A stretch of 64,000 nt of DNA from an uncultured bacterium (GTDB lineage Bacteria; Muiribacteriota; Ozemobacteria; Ozemobacterales; Ozemobacteraceae): NCBI GenBank assembly GCA_937949615.1, contig CALEDQ010000008.1, positions 1,029,141-1,093,140 of the forward strand. The letters run 5' to 3'. The translations under genes and the position numbers were made by a program. How positions within the stretch are numbered: position 1 is the first letter of the stretch; each line of letters starts with the position of its first letter. Shown piece by piece: positions 41,450 to 51,900 of this stretch. The notes beneath the pieces were generated by a model, which worked only from the letters and a program-made list of their open reading frames with translations, searched no databases and was not told where the DNA came from.

Positions 41450-44212
41450 TCAGGCGCGGGAAATAATCTTAACGATACCGGTGGTGCCATCGAGCTCAAC
41501 CACGTCACCGGTTTTTACTTTCTTGGTAACGCCGGTGGCGCCGACAACCGCTGGCAGACCAAGTTCGCGTGCCACGATTACCGAGTGTGACAGCATGCTT
41601 CCCCGTTCGATGAGAAGAGCGGAAGCGGTCGCGAACAACGGCACCCAGCCCGGGTCGGTGCGGGCGGCAACCAGAATCTCGCCGTTCAATGACATGTCGT
41701 CGCCGGGGTTGAGAATGACTTTGACCTTGCCGGTAACCTTGCCGGAGCAGCCACCGATACCGCGAATGATATCGGGATCGTCGTCACCGGCCTGTGCTGG
41801 CAGCATGCCGCGGGTCAGATCGTTGCAGTAGGTGATGCCGGTGGTTTCGATACGGTCAGGAAGTTCGTCCATGGCCCGGTATTCATCGAATTCGGCGCGG
41901 CGCAGCGCGGCCAGCTCGCGCAGTTTCTGGCTGCGGGCGGTACCGGTGACGTATTCGAGGGTTTCCTGCATCGTCAGATAGAAAATATCTTCAATCTTAT
42001 CGAGCAGACCACGTTCGACGAAGCGGCGGCCAAAGGCTTTGTAAATCCGGCTGACGAGACCATACATCTTGGTGCGGGCAAAGCGCTGGTATTCGCGCAC
42101 GGCCATCGCCTTTTTGGCCCAGTTGGCAACGAACATCAGAATGTCGATTTTCTTGATCAGACCAAAGAAAATACCGTCATCGCGCAGCAGGGTTCTGACT
42201 TTGAGCTCGGCAGCCTCGCGCACCTTGCGTTCTTTATCGCCGACATCGCCTTCTTCGGGCATCGGGGCGGCTGAATAGTTTTTGATCATATCGAAGAGAA
42301 ACTCGGGTTTTTCGTTCATCGAGGGCTCTTCGAGCTTCAGTTCGCACATGGCGCGATAGCCGTATTTTTCGAGATAATCGGCAACCTGGGCACCCAGCTG
42401 CTGGTGACTGGCCGGGCGATCGGCGCCGGGCAGCGGTATGAACATCTCTTTCAGCTGCACGGCAGTTTTACTGCGGAACAGCTCTTTAAGTTCAGCATCG
42501 GCTGAAACGAACCTGGCAATTTTCTGAATGGTGCGCAGTGGCAGAGTGCTTTCGACGTTGCCCTGACCGGCGAGCAGGTCGTTCTTCAGGGCCGGGTCGG
42601 CGTTGAGTTCCCATTTTTTCATCAGCGCATCGAGCACACCGTAAAAAATCATCGCCATGAAATCATTGATGATCGGCGCTTTCCAGTTGGCAAGCACCGT
42701 GTTGTCGAGTTCGTTGAAGATGTCGACCAGCTGATGCGCGGGCGCCGCATTGAAGTCGAAATCCTTGTATTTATCGTATTGTTCCTGATAAACCTGCATG
42801 AAATGCTTAACTTCTGCGTCAGTGCGCCAGAAGCGATATGCCAGGTTCGCGCCGACCAGCGCCAGACGTGGCAATTCACAGAAATACTTCTGGAAAAAGC
42901 CCATCGGCTTGTGCTTAACCGTTTTGTCGTAGCTGACCTTGACGCCCATCATGCCTTCCATGAAGCGGCTATTGTAGCTGTAACCCGGCAGAACCGAGAT
43001 CAGTCGATACCAGTTCTTCAGGTTGTAATAGATACGCCCGTTCAAAAAGCCAAGCATGTTGGCAAAGGCAAAATCGTTGGCCTTGATCTCTTCTTCGGGC
43101 ACCATCAGCACCTGACAGAACTGCACGTAAACGCGATGATATGCGTAAATGGCAAACGAGAAGGTCAGCGGCGTCGTGACGCCAGAATAGCTTTCGACGA
43201 TGTTTGAGTTGTCCCAGATCGTTGAATACTGGCGCTCTGAGGGAACCGGCTGATCGATGGTCGTAATCGGGCGGGCCTGCAGAATGCGAACCCGGCCGTC
43301 GCCGTCGACCGTCCATTCGATATCCTGCGGAACCCCGTGATAGGAGCCCTCGATGCGATGGCAGACCGTGGCAATACTGCGCAGCTGCGCTTCGCTCAGA
43401 CTCGGCTTCTTTGCCTGATCGGCGGGCACTTCGACGGTTTTCGTGCCATAATTTTTCTCACGGTCGAAAACCAGCTTTTCGACCTTGTCAGCCAGCTGTT
43501 TTTCGATTACCGGATAGTTTTCTTTTTTAAGGCAGATGAACTGGTCTGAATCAAGGGTACCCGACACCAGGCCTTCGCCGAGGCCGAACACCGATGTAAT
43601 GAGAATTTCGTCCTGATAGCGGGTGGTCGGATTGACGGTAAAAGTGACGCCCGAGGCGACGCCGTCGATCATCTCTTGAACGACTACGGCCATCGAGACG
43701 TCATCCTGCGGGATACCACGCATATTGCGGTAAGCCACGGCCCTGTCAGAGAAAATCGATGACCAGCAGGTGACTACCGCCTCGCAGATTTCTTCGTCAG
43801 TGCGTCTGAACAGACAGGTATCGAGCATCCCGGCATAGGAAAATTCTTTCGAATCTTCACCCAGAGCGGATGATCGCACAGCCACAAAGCAATCGTTCTT
43901 GAGAAGACTGCGAATGGTGGCAAAAAGTTCGGTTCTGATCTTTTCGGGGATTTTGTGGCTGCAGATGCAGGCGCGTAATTCGCCGGCGGTGCGGGCGATT
44001 TTATCTGGAGAAGAGCAGTCGATCGCCTTCAGTTTCTTTTTGAATTCGTCTCTGAAAGAATCGATGAAATCGTCAAAACAGTTGCGGGTGAGAACCGCAA
44101 AAGCCGGAACGTCGGCACCGGCTTCAGTCAGTTTGAGAAGATTGCCACCCTTTCCGCCGACCAGCGGCAGCACCTCTGCAAAATTCCGGTTTGCGCAAGA
44201 AACTATATACAT
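41450..44212 (-). CDS. PEP-synthase-like / rifampin-phosphotransferase-like enzyme
   Basis: A 920-residue protein with GAGG before the ATG. An N-terminal ATP-grasp domain (about 1-330: GGKGGNLLKL, AVRSSALGEDS, QEMIDGVASGV, DIEWTVDG) is followed by a roughly 450-residue middle part and a C-terminal swivelling domain with phospho-histidine H876 in RGSMLSHSVIVARELG. The PEP-binding barrel of true PEP synthase is absent, and the His lies 44 residues from the end, close to rifampin phosphotransferase. It probably phosphorylates a small molecule or lipid. Its middle domain, the likely substrate site, is unfamiliar. Confidence 0.8.
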   Translation of the reverse strand: MYIVSCANRNFAEVLPLVGGKGGNLLKLTEAGADVPAFAVLTRNCFDDFIDSFRDEFKKKLKAIDCSSPDKIARTAGELRACICSHKIPEKIRTELFATIRSLLKNDCFVAVRSSALGEDSKEFSYAGMLDTCLFRRTDEEICEAVVTCWSSIFSDRAVAYRNMRGIPQDDVSMAVVVQEMIDGVASGVTFTVNPTTRYQDEILITSVFGLGEGLVSGTLDSDQFICLKKENYPVIEKQLADKVEKLVFDREKNYGTKTVEVPADQAKKPSLSEAQLRSIATVCHRIEGSYHGVPQDIEWTVDGDGRVRILQARPITTIDQPVPSERQYSTIWDNSNIVESYSGVTTPLTFSFAIYAYHRVYVQFCQVLMVPEEEIKANDFAFANMLGFLNGRIYYNLKNWYRLISVLPGYSYNSRFMEGMMGVKVSYDKTVKHKPMGFFQKYFCELPRLALVGANLAYRFWRTDAEVKHFMQVYQEQYDKYKDFDFNAAPAHQLVDIFNELDNTVLANWKAPIINDFMAMIFYGVLDALMKKWELNADPALKNDLLAGQGNVESTLPLRTIQKIARFVSADAELKELFRSKTAVQLKEMFIPLPGADRPASHQQLGAQVADYLEKYGYRAMCELKLEEPSMNEKPEFLFDMIKNYSAAPMPEEGDVGDKERKVREAAELKVRTLLRDDGIFFGLIKKIDILMFVANWAKKAMAVREYQRFARTKMYGLVSRIYKAFGRRFVERGLLDKIEDIFYLTMQETLEYVTGTARSQKLRELAALRRAEFDEYRAMDELPDRIETTGITYCNDLTRGMLPAQAGDDDPDIIRGIGGCSGKVTGKVKVILNPGDDMSLNGEILVAARTDPGWVPLFATASALLIERGSMLSHSVIVARELGLPAVVGATGVTKKVKTGDVVELDGTTGIVKIISRA

Positions 44213-44249
44213 GGCGGTTTCCTCGTTTTTGTCTTTGATTCAGGTAATA

Positions 44250-44278
44250 ATTGTAACCGACAAACCCGCAAACGCCAA
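44250..44278 (-). promoter_or_regulatory. promoter of the PEP-synthase-like / BtaA-like operon
   Basis: On the minus strand, TTGGCG (44278-44273), 17 bases, TACAAT (44255-44250); start near 44243, 31 bases before the ATG. Confidence 0.55.
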
Positions 44279-44310
44279 CATACAAAATCAGCCCGTTTTA
44301 TCAGGCATTT

Positions 44311-47028
44311 TTATCGGTTTTCAGCAGCCAGAAATCTGCGCAGAACATTTGCCAGAAGCTTTGGCTCAACAGGTTTGCAGAGCAGGTCATCCATGCCCGC
44401 TTCGAGACAATTTTCGAGCTCACCCTTGATGGCGCTGGCAGTCAGCGCAACAATCGGCACATGCATACCGACGGCTTCTGCCCGGCGAATTTCGCGAACA
44501 GCTGTATAACCGTCGACCTCAGGCATCTGCAGATCCATGAAAATCAGATCCGGCCGTGCTGAGGAAAACATCTGCACGGCCTGCCGACCGCCTTCTGCCT
44601 TCAGCAGTTCAGCGCCCGGCACCATTTTCGCGATCAGCTCACAGGCAATGACCATGTTCATTTCGACGTCTTCGACAATCATAATTTTCGGCCTGACGTG
44701 CTGCAAAAAATCGTTAACTGCCGTTTTTGCATGCGCCTGGGGTTCGGGCAACCGTGAATTCTGCTCGACGATACGACAAAGCCAGTTATAAAGATCATTC
44801 GGTCTGACCGGCTTGATCAGTTTTGCTTCAACCCCGAGACCATGGCACTCAGAGAGAACCTCCGGGTCATCGATTGAACTGCAGAGCAGAATCACCGGCC
44901 GGTCATTTCCAGCCCTGGGCTGATTCATTCTGATTTTTCTGATGGTCTCGATGCCATTCTGCTCCGGCATCATATAATCCATGATGATTGCGTCAAAATG
45001 CAGACCGCTGTTTACCATAATCTCGGCCTGAGCGCCGCCAGCCACCGTCTGCACCGAAATTCCCCATTTTTCGAGCATTTCTTTGAGAATAATACGATTC
45101 TGCTCGTTATCATCGACAATGAGAATGTTCTGAAGACATTTGAGCCGTTGTGCTTCAAAAGGCTCGCCAGGCTCGAATTCAACCGGAATGCTGAAGTGAA
45201 AACGACTGCCGGCGCCCGGGTGCGACTCTACCTGAAGACTGCCACCCATCTTCTCAACCAGAAGCCTTGCAATTGCCAGCCCCAGCCCGGTTCCGCCAAA
45301 ACGTCTGGTTGTCGAATTATCGGCCTGGGAAAATTCCTTGAATATTCTTTCTACCTCTGCCGCCTCAATGCCGATGCCCGTATCTCTTACGGAAACAACG
45401 AGCGAACCGCTTCGACCATCACCGTTCTCCAGATTGATTTTAAGCTCGACTTCGCCACGTTCGGTAAACTTGATGGCATTGCTCAGCAGGTTAACCAGAA
45501 TCTGCCCAAATCTCACCGGATCGAGATGAAAATATCTCGGCATACCCGGTGACAGATTCAGCAGCAGCTCGATCTTTTTCTTTTCGGCAGCGAATCTGAC
45601 GGCGGCAACATTCTGCTCTATCAACAGCGGCAGATCGGTCTTAACCTTTTCAAGTTCGAGTTTTCCGGCCTCGATTTTAGAAAAATCAAGAATATTGTTA
45701 ATGATGCCAAGTAATGAAAGGGCTGCGGTATTGGCGTTTCGCACGTAAAGTCCCTGCGAATTTTCGAGTTTTGAGCCAAGCAGCAGCTCAGTGAAACCGA
45801 TAACCCCATTCAATGGCGTACGCAATTCGTGGCTCATGTTGGCAAGAAACTGTGATTTGGCACGGTTGGCGGCTTCGGCCCGATCACGGGCAACGACAAG
45901 CTCCCTGGTACGCTTGTTGATAATATATGAAAGAACAAAATTAATACCGATCAGCAGCAGAATCAGCGAGAGACCAACTATTACCCATTCTCTGAACTGA
46001 TCGGTTATCGACGCCGGCCGGCCCTGCAGAAAAGCCCCCTCCGGCAGCATTGCGGGATTTATTTTGAATTTTTCCAGCATTTTCCAGTCGAATTTCGGCA
46101 CAGTCACCGGTTCATAACGAACCGGCAGACCCGCAAGAGGTATACCGCCGAAATAGCGAACAACCATTCTGGCAACCGCAGTGCCCTGCTCGTGACCACT
46201 GGTCAGATGCCCCCCAAGCGGGCCATAACCGAGACTGAAATCCCATAAGCAGTAGACGGGAACCCGGCTCACGCTGGCGATCATACGTGCTCCATCATCG
46301 AATTCAAGAAATCGCCCGGCGCGGTCACGGAAAAATACGCTCCAGATTACTGCGCTGCCGGCCTGCAACCGGCTTATTTCGTCAGAAAGCTCGGCAAAAG
46401 TCACATCGGTAAGCTGTCTGATTTTGATTTTCTGATATTTCTGCCTGCAGCCATTGAGGTAAGCAGCCAGAATCTGACCAGTCTCGGTATTATCAACGAC
46501 AAATACTATCTCTGACAATTCAGGGTGCAGTTTTATAATCAGCTCGATATTTCGATCGATATCGGCGACTTCACTGATCCCGGTAAAGTTTGGCAACCCC
46601 TTCAAAGACTGAGGATCAAGATAGTTCACGCCGCAGAAAAAAACCGGAACTCCGGGAAAAACATCTTTGCCAGACTCACACATGTAATCGAATGCCAGAT
46701 TGTCGGAGACGATGACCGCATCGGGCTGCATATTGCGGTATTTGTAACTGAGCAAACCTTCAAGCAGCATCTTGTAGTTTTTATCCCAGCGCCGCTTGCT
46801 GTCCATGTATTCGTGAATCAGCTCGACACCAGCCGGGCAGGTCTGCATTACCTCGCTTATGCCGGCCGAAATGTCGTCTGTCCATTTAAAGCCCTGATGG
46901 TAAGAATGAAGCACAACCACCCTTTTTTCGCTGACTTCAGCCGACACCGGGGCCAGCGAAAAAATCACAAGGGCCAGCCAGAGCAGAGCTAACCGGCCCG
47001 AAAAGGGCGAATTCCTCTTTGCAGACAT
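44311..47028 (-). CDS. hybrid sensor histidine kinase with periplasmic binding-protein sensor and two receiver domains
   Basis: I start at the ATG at 47028 (MSAKRNS), with AGGA upstream; a GTG at 47040 is an alternative. The 905-residue protein has a signal/anchor helix, a periplasmic ABC-binding-protein-like sensor (about 30-325: VVLHSYHQGFKWTDD, VFFCGVNY), a membrane helix (about 345-365), the H box NMSHELRTPLNG, N, G1 and G2 boxes (RFGGTGLGLAIAR), a first receiver (IIMDYMMPEQNG) and a second (IFMDLQMPEVDG), each with a phosphorylatable Asp. No DNA-binding output or HPt domain is present. It lies between the UbiA-like and PEP-synthase-like genes. Confidence 0.93.
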   Translation of the reverse strand: MSAKRNSPFSGRLALLWLALVIFSLAPVSAEVSEKRVVVLHSYHQGFKWTDDISAGISEVMQTCPAGVELIHEYMDSKRRWDKNYKMLLEGLLSYKYRNMQPDAVIVSDNLAFDYMCESGKDVFPGVPVFFCGVNYLDPQSLKGLPNFTGISEVADIDRNIELIIKLHPELSEIVFVVDNTETGQILAAYLNGCRQKYQKIKIRQLTDVTFAELSDEISRLQAGSAVIWSVFFRDRAGRFLEFDDGARMIASVSRVPVYCLWDFSLGYGPLGGHLTSGHEQGTAVARMVVRYFGGIPLAGLPVRYEPVTVPKFDWKMLEKFKINPAMLPEGAFLQGRPASITDQFREWVIVGLSLILLLIGINFVLSYIINKRTRELVVARDRAEAANRAKSQFLANMSHELRTPLNGVIGFTELLLGSKLENSQGLYVRNANTAALSLLGIINNILDFSKIEAGKLELEKVKTDLPLLIEQNVAAVRFAAEKKKIELLLNLSPGMPRYFHLDPVRFGQILVNLLSNAIKFTERGEVELKINLENGDGRSGSLVVSVRDTGIGIEAAEVERIFKEFSQADNSTTRRFGGTGLGLAIARLLVEKMGGSLQVESHPGAGSRFHFSIPVEFEPGEPFEAQRLKCLQNILIVDDNEQNRIILKEMLEKWGISVQTVAGGAQAEIMVNSGLHFDAIIMDYMMPEQNGIETIRKIRMNQPRAGNDRPVILLCSSIDDPEVLSECHGLGVEAKLIKPVRPNDLYNWLCRIVEQNSRLPEPQAHAKTAVNDFLQHVRPKIMIVEDVEMNMVIACELIAKMVPGAELLKAEGGRQAVQMFSSARPDLIFMDLQMPEVDGYTAVREIRRAEAVGMHVPIVALTASAIKGELENCLEAGMDDLLCKPVEPKLLANVLRRFLAAENR

Positions 47029-47083
47029 TTTTCCTCGCACAATGTTCGAATAATTCAGAACAGATTAAAGACAGATCTTTTTT

Positions 47084-48004
47084 TCAGCGATAGACGAGCA
47101 GGTAGATTGAAGCGGCAATTGCGGCCGGATAAGCAAGAAGATACAGGGTAACCATACCACGGTACAGTTTGGCAAAAGTTTTGTCAGGCCTGAATGCATA
47201 GATTGCCCCGGCAATTACCACGATCAGAGTGACCGCTGCAGCGGGCCCGAGCAGTCTCAAATCAGCAACGGCAGAGAACTTGCTGACCGCGGCATGATAA
47301 AAAGCCAGATAAGCGGCCGCGACATTCACCAGCAGCAGCAGAACCGCACCCCATGGGCGAAGTCTTGCCGAATATGAATCTACTCCCTCGCGCTCTTCTT
47401 CGGCGCCAAAGGTCTTGCGGCCAAATTCGAAGACATTGAAAACAAACCAGTTGCCGAGAGCGAAAAGCAGGGTCGAACGATCAGCCTGAGCGGCGTCAGA
47501 GAAGCAGATAACCGTATGAATCAGCAGGCTGATCATCGCCGCCGAAAATGTATGGGTAATCGCATACAGCTCAAGCTGCGGCCGCAGCCAGTCACCGATA
47601 AAAAATTCCATGCGCATCATCAGAGTGAACCAGATCACCATGATGCAGGCCGGCAGCATCGGCCAGGCCATAATGCCGGAGAGAGTAAGTTCTGTGAGCA
47701 GACAGACGAGCGTCATCGCCGAGAATTCACCAACGCTGATCAAACCTCTGGCAAGTGGCCTTTCCGGGTTGTGCTCACGATCGAAGTGGTAATCTTTAAC
47801 CTCGTCGAACAGCCGCATATGCAGAAAAATCAACCAGACAACGACAAAACCAGCGGTCAGGCGTTTCCAGCAGGGGGGCGCGTGTACACCTGGCTGATAG
47901 GCCATCAGAGCACTGGCAGCAAAAAAAGCGCTGACCATCAGAGTTATGCCGAACGGCTCGTGACGCTCTTTTAAAAATTGCCACCAGCGTGATAAAAAAG
48001 CCAT
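47084..48004 (-). CDS. UbiA-family prenyltransferase-like membrane protein
   Basis: I start at 48004 (MAFLSRWW), which follows GCGGAGG; a longer frame to 48067 has no ribosome site. The 306-residue protein has about eight hydrophobic helices. The first Asp-rich motif is recognisable: RLFDEVKDYHFDREHNPERPLARG, with DxxKDxxxD and the conserved NPxRPLARG. UbiA enzymes transfer prenyl chains to aromatic or other acceptors. A second canonical Asp motif is weaker (about 200-220: EFGRKTFGAEEEREGVDSYS). It may act in the same pathway as the ligase-HMGR fusion upstream. Confidence 0.82.
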   Translation of the reverse strand: MAFLSRWWQFLKERHEPFGITLMVSAFFAASALMAYQPGVHAPPCWKRLTAGFVVVWLIFLHMRLFDEVKDYHFDREHNPERPLARGLISVGEFSAMTLVCLLTELTLSGIMAWPMLPACIMVIWFTLMMRMEFFIGDWLRPQLELYAITHTFSAAMISLLIHTVICFSDAAQADRSTLLFALGNWFVFNVFEFGRKTFGAEEEREGVDSYSARLRPWGAVLLLLVNVAAAYLAFYHAAVSKFSAVADLRLLGPAAAVTLIVVIAGAIYAFRPDKTFAKLYRGMVTLYLLAYPAAIAASIYLLVYR

Positions 48005-48163
48005 AATACCTCCGCAGATATTGGACGGCGCATTGCCGGCAATGTAATTGCCAGCAGTTTTCATCAATGTACGATCAGGTTATCACGCACCATGTCTGCA
48101 GACAATAAAATGTTTACCCCGCCATAAAACGGGGCAGACACCACAGGAGTGAGGTAACGGACC

Positions 48164-48922
48164 TCAAAGACGCAGGCCACGGCGACGGATTTCGGCAATT
48201 TTTGCCGGGGACGGGGTGCGGGTATAGTTCTCTTTTTCGGTGACGTTTGGCATGCCGATATCGCGGCCATGTCTGTTGATTCTTTCAAGACAGTTAAGAA
48301 GACATGGAGCCTCGAGCTGGCTCGATCTGAAGGGAATTTCAATGTACGAACAAACACCGTGTGTATCCACTTCGCAGCGCTCGATAATTGCCCCGTCGTC
48401 GATTTTTTCGTTCATCCAGTGAATCGAGAAGCCAACCGGGCGACCTTCTATCCAGGCCCAGAGGTCACACATCGTACCCCTGTTGTCGGGCAGCAGGCCA
48501 TGGTGAATGTTTATACAGCCAATTTTGGGCAGGTCGAGAACCGGCTTTTTATAAATATTGCGGGTGCGCATATTAACCATCAGATCGGGCTGCAGGCCAC
48601 CGATGAACTGCAGCGCCGCCGGACTGTTAACGGTTTTGCAGCTGAAAAGTCTGATTCCGCGTTCATTCAGCAGCTTGACGCGCGGGTCGTTCAGGCGTGA
48701 CTGTATGAGATTGCGCATCAGCGTAAAGCTGAAGCCGGGTGCACCAATGGCGAGCAGACCTAAGATATTTTTCAGCAGCAGCTTTTCGGGCACTCTGATC
48801 ATGATCACCGCCGCCGGATCTATTTCGGCCGGCAGTTCTTTATGGCTGGTAACACGATCGATGAGCGACAGATAGTTGTCTTTCACATAGGTTACATCTG
48901 AAGTGACGAAAATTGTTTTCAT
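48164..48922 (-). CDS. formyltransferase-fold enzyme
   Basis: A 252-residue protein related to the catalytic domain of methionyl-tRNA and sugar-nucleotide formyltransferases: INIHHGLLPDNRG supplies the catalytic Asn and His, and WMNEKIDDGAII supplies the Asp. The C-terminal OB domain of tRNA formyltransferase is absent, so the acceptor is probably an amino sugar or other small molecule. It starts one base after the stop of the ligase-carrier-HMGR fusion, so both are made from one mRNA. Confidence 0.85.
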   Translation of the reverse strand: MKTIFVTSDVTYVKDNYLSLIDRVTSHKELPAEIDPAAVIMIRVPEKLLLKNILGLLAIGAPGFSFTLMRNLIQSRLNDPRVKLLNERGIRLFSCKTVNSPAALQFIGGLQPDLMVNMRTRNIYKKPVLDLPKIGCINIHHGLLPDNRGTMCDLWAWIEGRPVGFSIHWMNEKIDDGAIIERCEVDTHGVCSYIEIPFRSSQLEAPCLLNCLERINRHGRDIGMPNVTEKENYTRTPSPAKIAEIRRRGLRL

Positions 48923-48923
48923 A

Positions 48924-51900
48924 TCAGGCCTTTGCTCCTGGCTTTATGCCACCGGCCCGCCCGTAGCGGGCATGCGCATCGGTGAATTCATCTGCAGCCA
49001 TGGCTCCGATAATCGAAATTTCACCGGCAAGAACTCCGACAGCAAGGATTTCGGCAAATTTCTGGGCATTACCCGGCCCGGCGCACTGCATCAACTCGAG
49101 GCAGCTTTTCTGAGTCGGAAGTCTGGTGCCGCCACCAACAGTACCAACCATGATTCCGGGCAGGGTTACGCTGATATGCAGGTCGCCGTCGACCATCTGC
49201 AGATAGGTGATGCCGGCGGCTGATTCAGCGACGCAGGCCGGATCCTGTCCGGCGGCAATATAGACGGCAGCGAGAGTGTTGGCGTAATGTGCCTGCACCC
49301 CAAAAGCGTGTGCCTGAATCGAGGTAACCATAGAAAGATCTGCCAGTCTGCACATGCGTTCTGGCGTAGTGTGAAGAATCTGTTTGACCAGCGCTGCCGG
49401 AATGCGACAGGCGGCAACGATCTTTTTACCGCGGTTGCCGGTAAAGTTGATACTGTTGATCTTTTTGTCGCCCGAAAGGTTCGATTCAAGAAACCAGTCT
49501 TCAATGCGGCCCTCATAATTTTTAAGAATGTAGTCAACGGCGCAGCGGGTTGCAATAGTGGTCATATTCTGCCCCGAGGCATCGCCGGTCGAGTAGCTGA
49601 AGCGCAGAATCAGCTGGCAGCCAATCGGAAAAAGTTCGATCTCTTTGAGTTTGCCATGGCTGGTAGTGCTTTCGGCGGCTTTCTTTATTTCTTTAAAACT
49701 GTTCTCGATCCAGCCGGAGAACTTATCAAGCTCGCTTAAAGAGCCGAAAACAAAAACCGGAGTTCTGACGACACTGTCGCTGACCAGCCTTACTTCTGCA
49801 CCACCAGACATGGTGATAACCTGGCAGCCTCTGGCAACAGAAGAAACCAGCGCCCCTTCGGTCGTTGCAAGTGGCAGATAGAATTCTCCCTGCGCATGTT
49901 TGCCAAGCACTTTCAGTGGGCCGCAGACACCAATCGGGATCTGGGCAAAGCCGGCAAAACCTTCGATATTGCCCGAAAAGTCTTCTGGTTTATCAGGCAC
50001 CGGCAGTTTGAAACTGCCTTTGCCGGTCAATTCGCGGGCAAACTGCTGGCGCTCTTCAATCGCCGATTTCGAAAAATCAAGCATCGGCGGCAGGCTTTTC
50101 TGAACCTTTTCAGGCGCGGCCGCAGCGAAAATCCTGTTAACATCAGCACGGCGGGCCAGATAAGCAAAAACTTCCGAAAATGTTTCGACCGGCGTACCGA
50201 TCAGTTCGCGGAAAGAAACCTCAAACCGGTGTTCGAGCTTGATCAGCAATGCGATAATTCCGAGCGAATCGAGCTGCATAAAAGAATCGAGGCGGGTGGC
50301 AGCACTGATCTTTTCAGTTTCGACATTGAGAAAGGCGGCAATTTCGCGACGGAAAAGATCAAATAGCCTTTCATCACGCGGCTCCTGATGCTGGCCTTCC
50401 GGGTGCCCAACCTGCTGTTTTGTCACGGCTTCCGGGTTCAGCATTGCGGCAACTTCGAAGCGTTTTATCTTAGCACTGGCAGAACGCGGCAGCGGTTTGT
50501 CGACAATAAAAATGCGGCGCAGCTTTTCGGCCTCAGGCCAGCTGCCAGTGCGCTGACGAATATCTTCTTCGACAAAGTCACGAACCTTGCCAACACTCTT
50601 ATCCTTGAAAAATTCGTTGCGACTGAGCAGTGCAAGAGCCGGCACTTCAAGGCCTTCTGCGCAGAAGCCAAAAATAACATATTCTTCGGCGTAAGGCAGT
50701 GTGCCAAGCCGCAATTCAAGCTCATCAGGGTAAACATTCAGGCCTGAGCCAGATATAATGACCTCTTTGGCGCGGCCCCTGATATGAACGTTGCCTTCAG
50801 CATCGATCTGTGCCAGATCACCAGTTTTAAAATAGCCATCGACAAACATTTCAGCATCCAGCTCGGGCTTGCCGTAAACTCCGGAAAAAATCGTTGGGGT
50901 CGAAATCAGCAGCTCGCCCACCCCGTTTACCGGCTGGTCGATTTTGACTTTAACGCCTTCCTGCGGGCGACCGACCGATTCAATAGGGCAGTTCAGGCCG
51001 ATAAGCACCCCGGCCGAGGTTTCGGTCATGCCAAACCCCTGAAAGGTTCTGACCCCGCGTGAAATAAGAAGCTGCATTACCTGGGGCCGTGGCGCAGCAC
51101 CGCCGATAATCATCGTCAGACCGGGAAGTTTAAGATCAGGCGCCTGCATCAGCCCCATGGCAAACAATTCTGACAATCTGGGCACCGCCAGAAGGTAAGT
51201 AATGCGGTGTTTCATAAGCATCTGCATGATCTCGGCAGGGTTGAAGCTGTTGCAGACGACCATGGTCGAGTGGCAGTCGAGCATCACCAGCCCAGAGTCG
51301 ACCAGTGCAAAAACGTGGGTAAACGGCAGCAGTGCCAGCATCCTGTCTTCTGAGCTGTAACCGGAAATTTTCAGTCCCAGACGTACCGACTCAACAAGAG
51401 CCCGGTGGCTCAGCATAATGCCCTTGGGCCTGCCGGTTGTGCCTGAGGTGTAGATTATACCGGCGATATCACTGGCCTTGACATCGGCATCACCACAGAC
51501 CACTGGTGAAACACTGCCAAAAGCAAACAAATCGAAATAGCGGTCGACGGTTGCGAGGACTTCGCAGCCAGCAAGCATGAATTCAGCATAACGATTTTCG
51601 AAACGGCGGGAAATAAAAATTGCCGCCGGCCGGCAATCTTCAACAATTGCATGAAAGCGCTCTACCGCGCAGGTTCCATCGACCGGCACCGCAATTGCAC
51701 CGGCATTGGCAATACCCAGAAAAATCGGCAGCCAGAAAAGATGATTCTCGCTGACCAGCATAATCCGTTCCCCATGACCGATGCCGGCTTCTCTGATCAT
51801 GCCGGCAATGCGTTGAACTTCGTCGGCAAGCTGCTGATAAGTCAGTTTTTCGCATTTACCCCTGGCATCGTCCGAAATAATGGCATCTTTCGCGGCAAAT

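Noticed and set aside
48033..48053. GCCGGCAAT/ATTGCCAGC inverted repeat upstream of the UbiA-like gene
   Set aside because: It contains a mismatch/wobble and has no T tract or clear link to a promoter; too weak to call a regulatory site.
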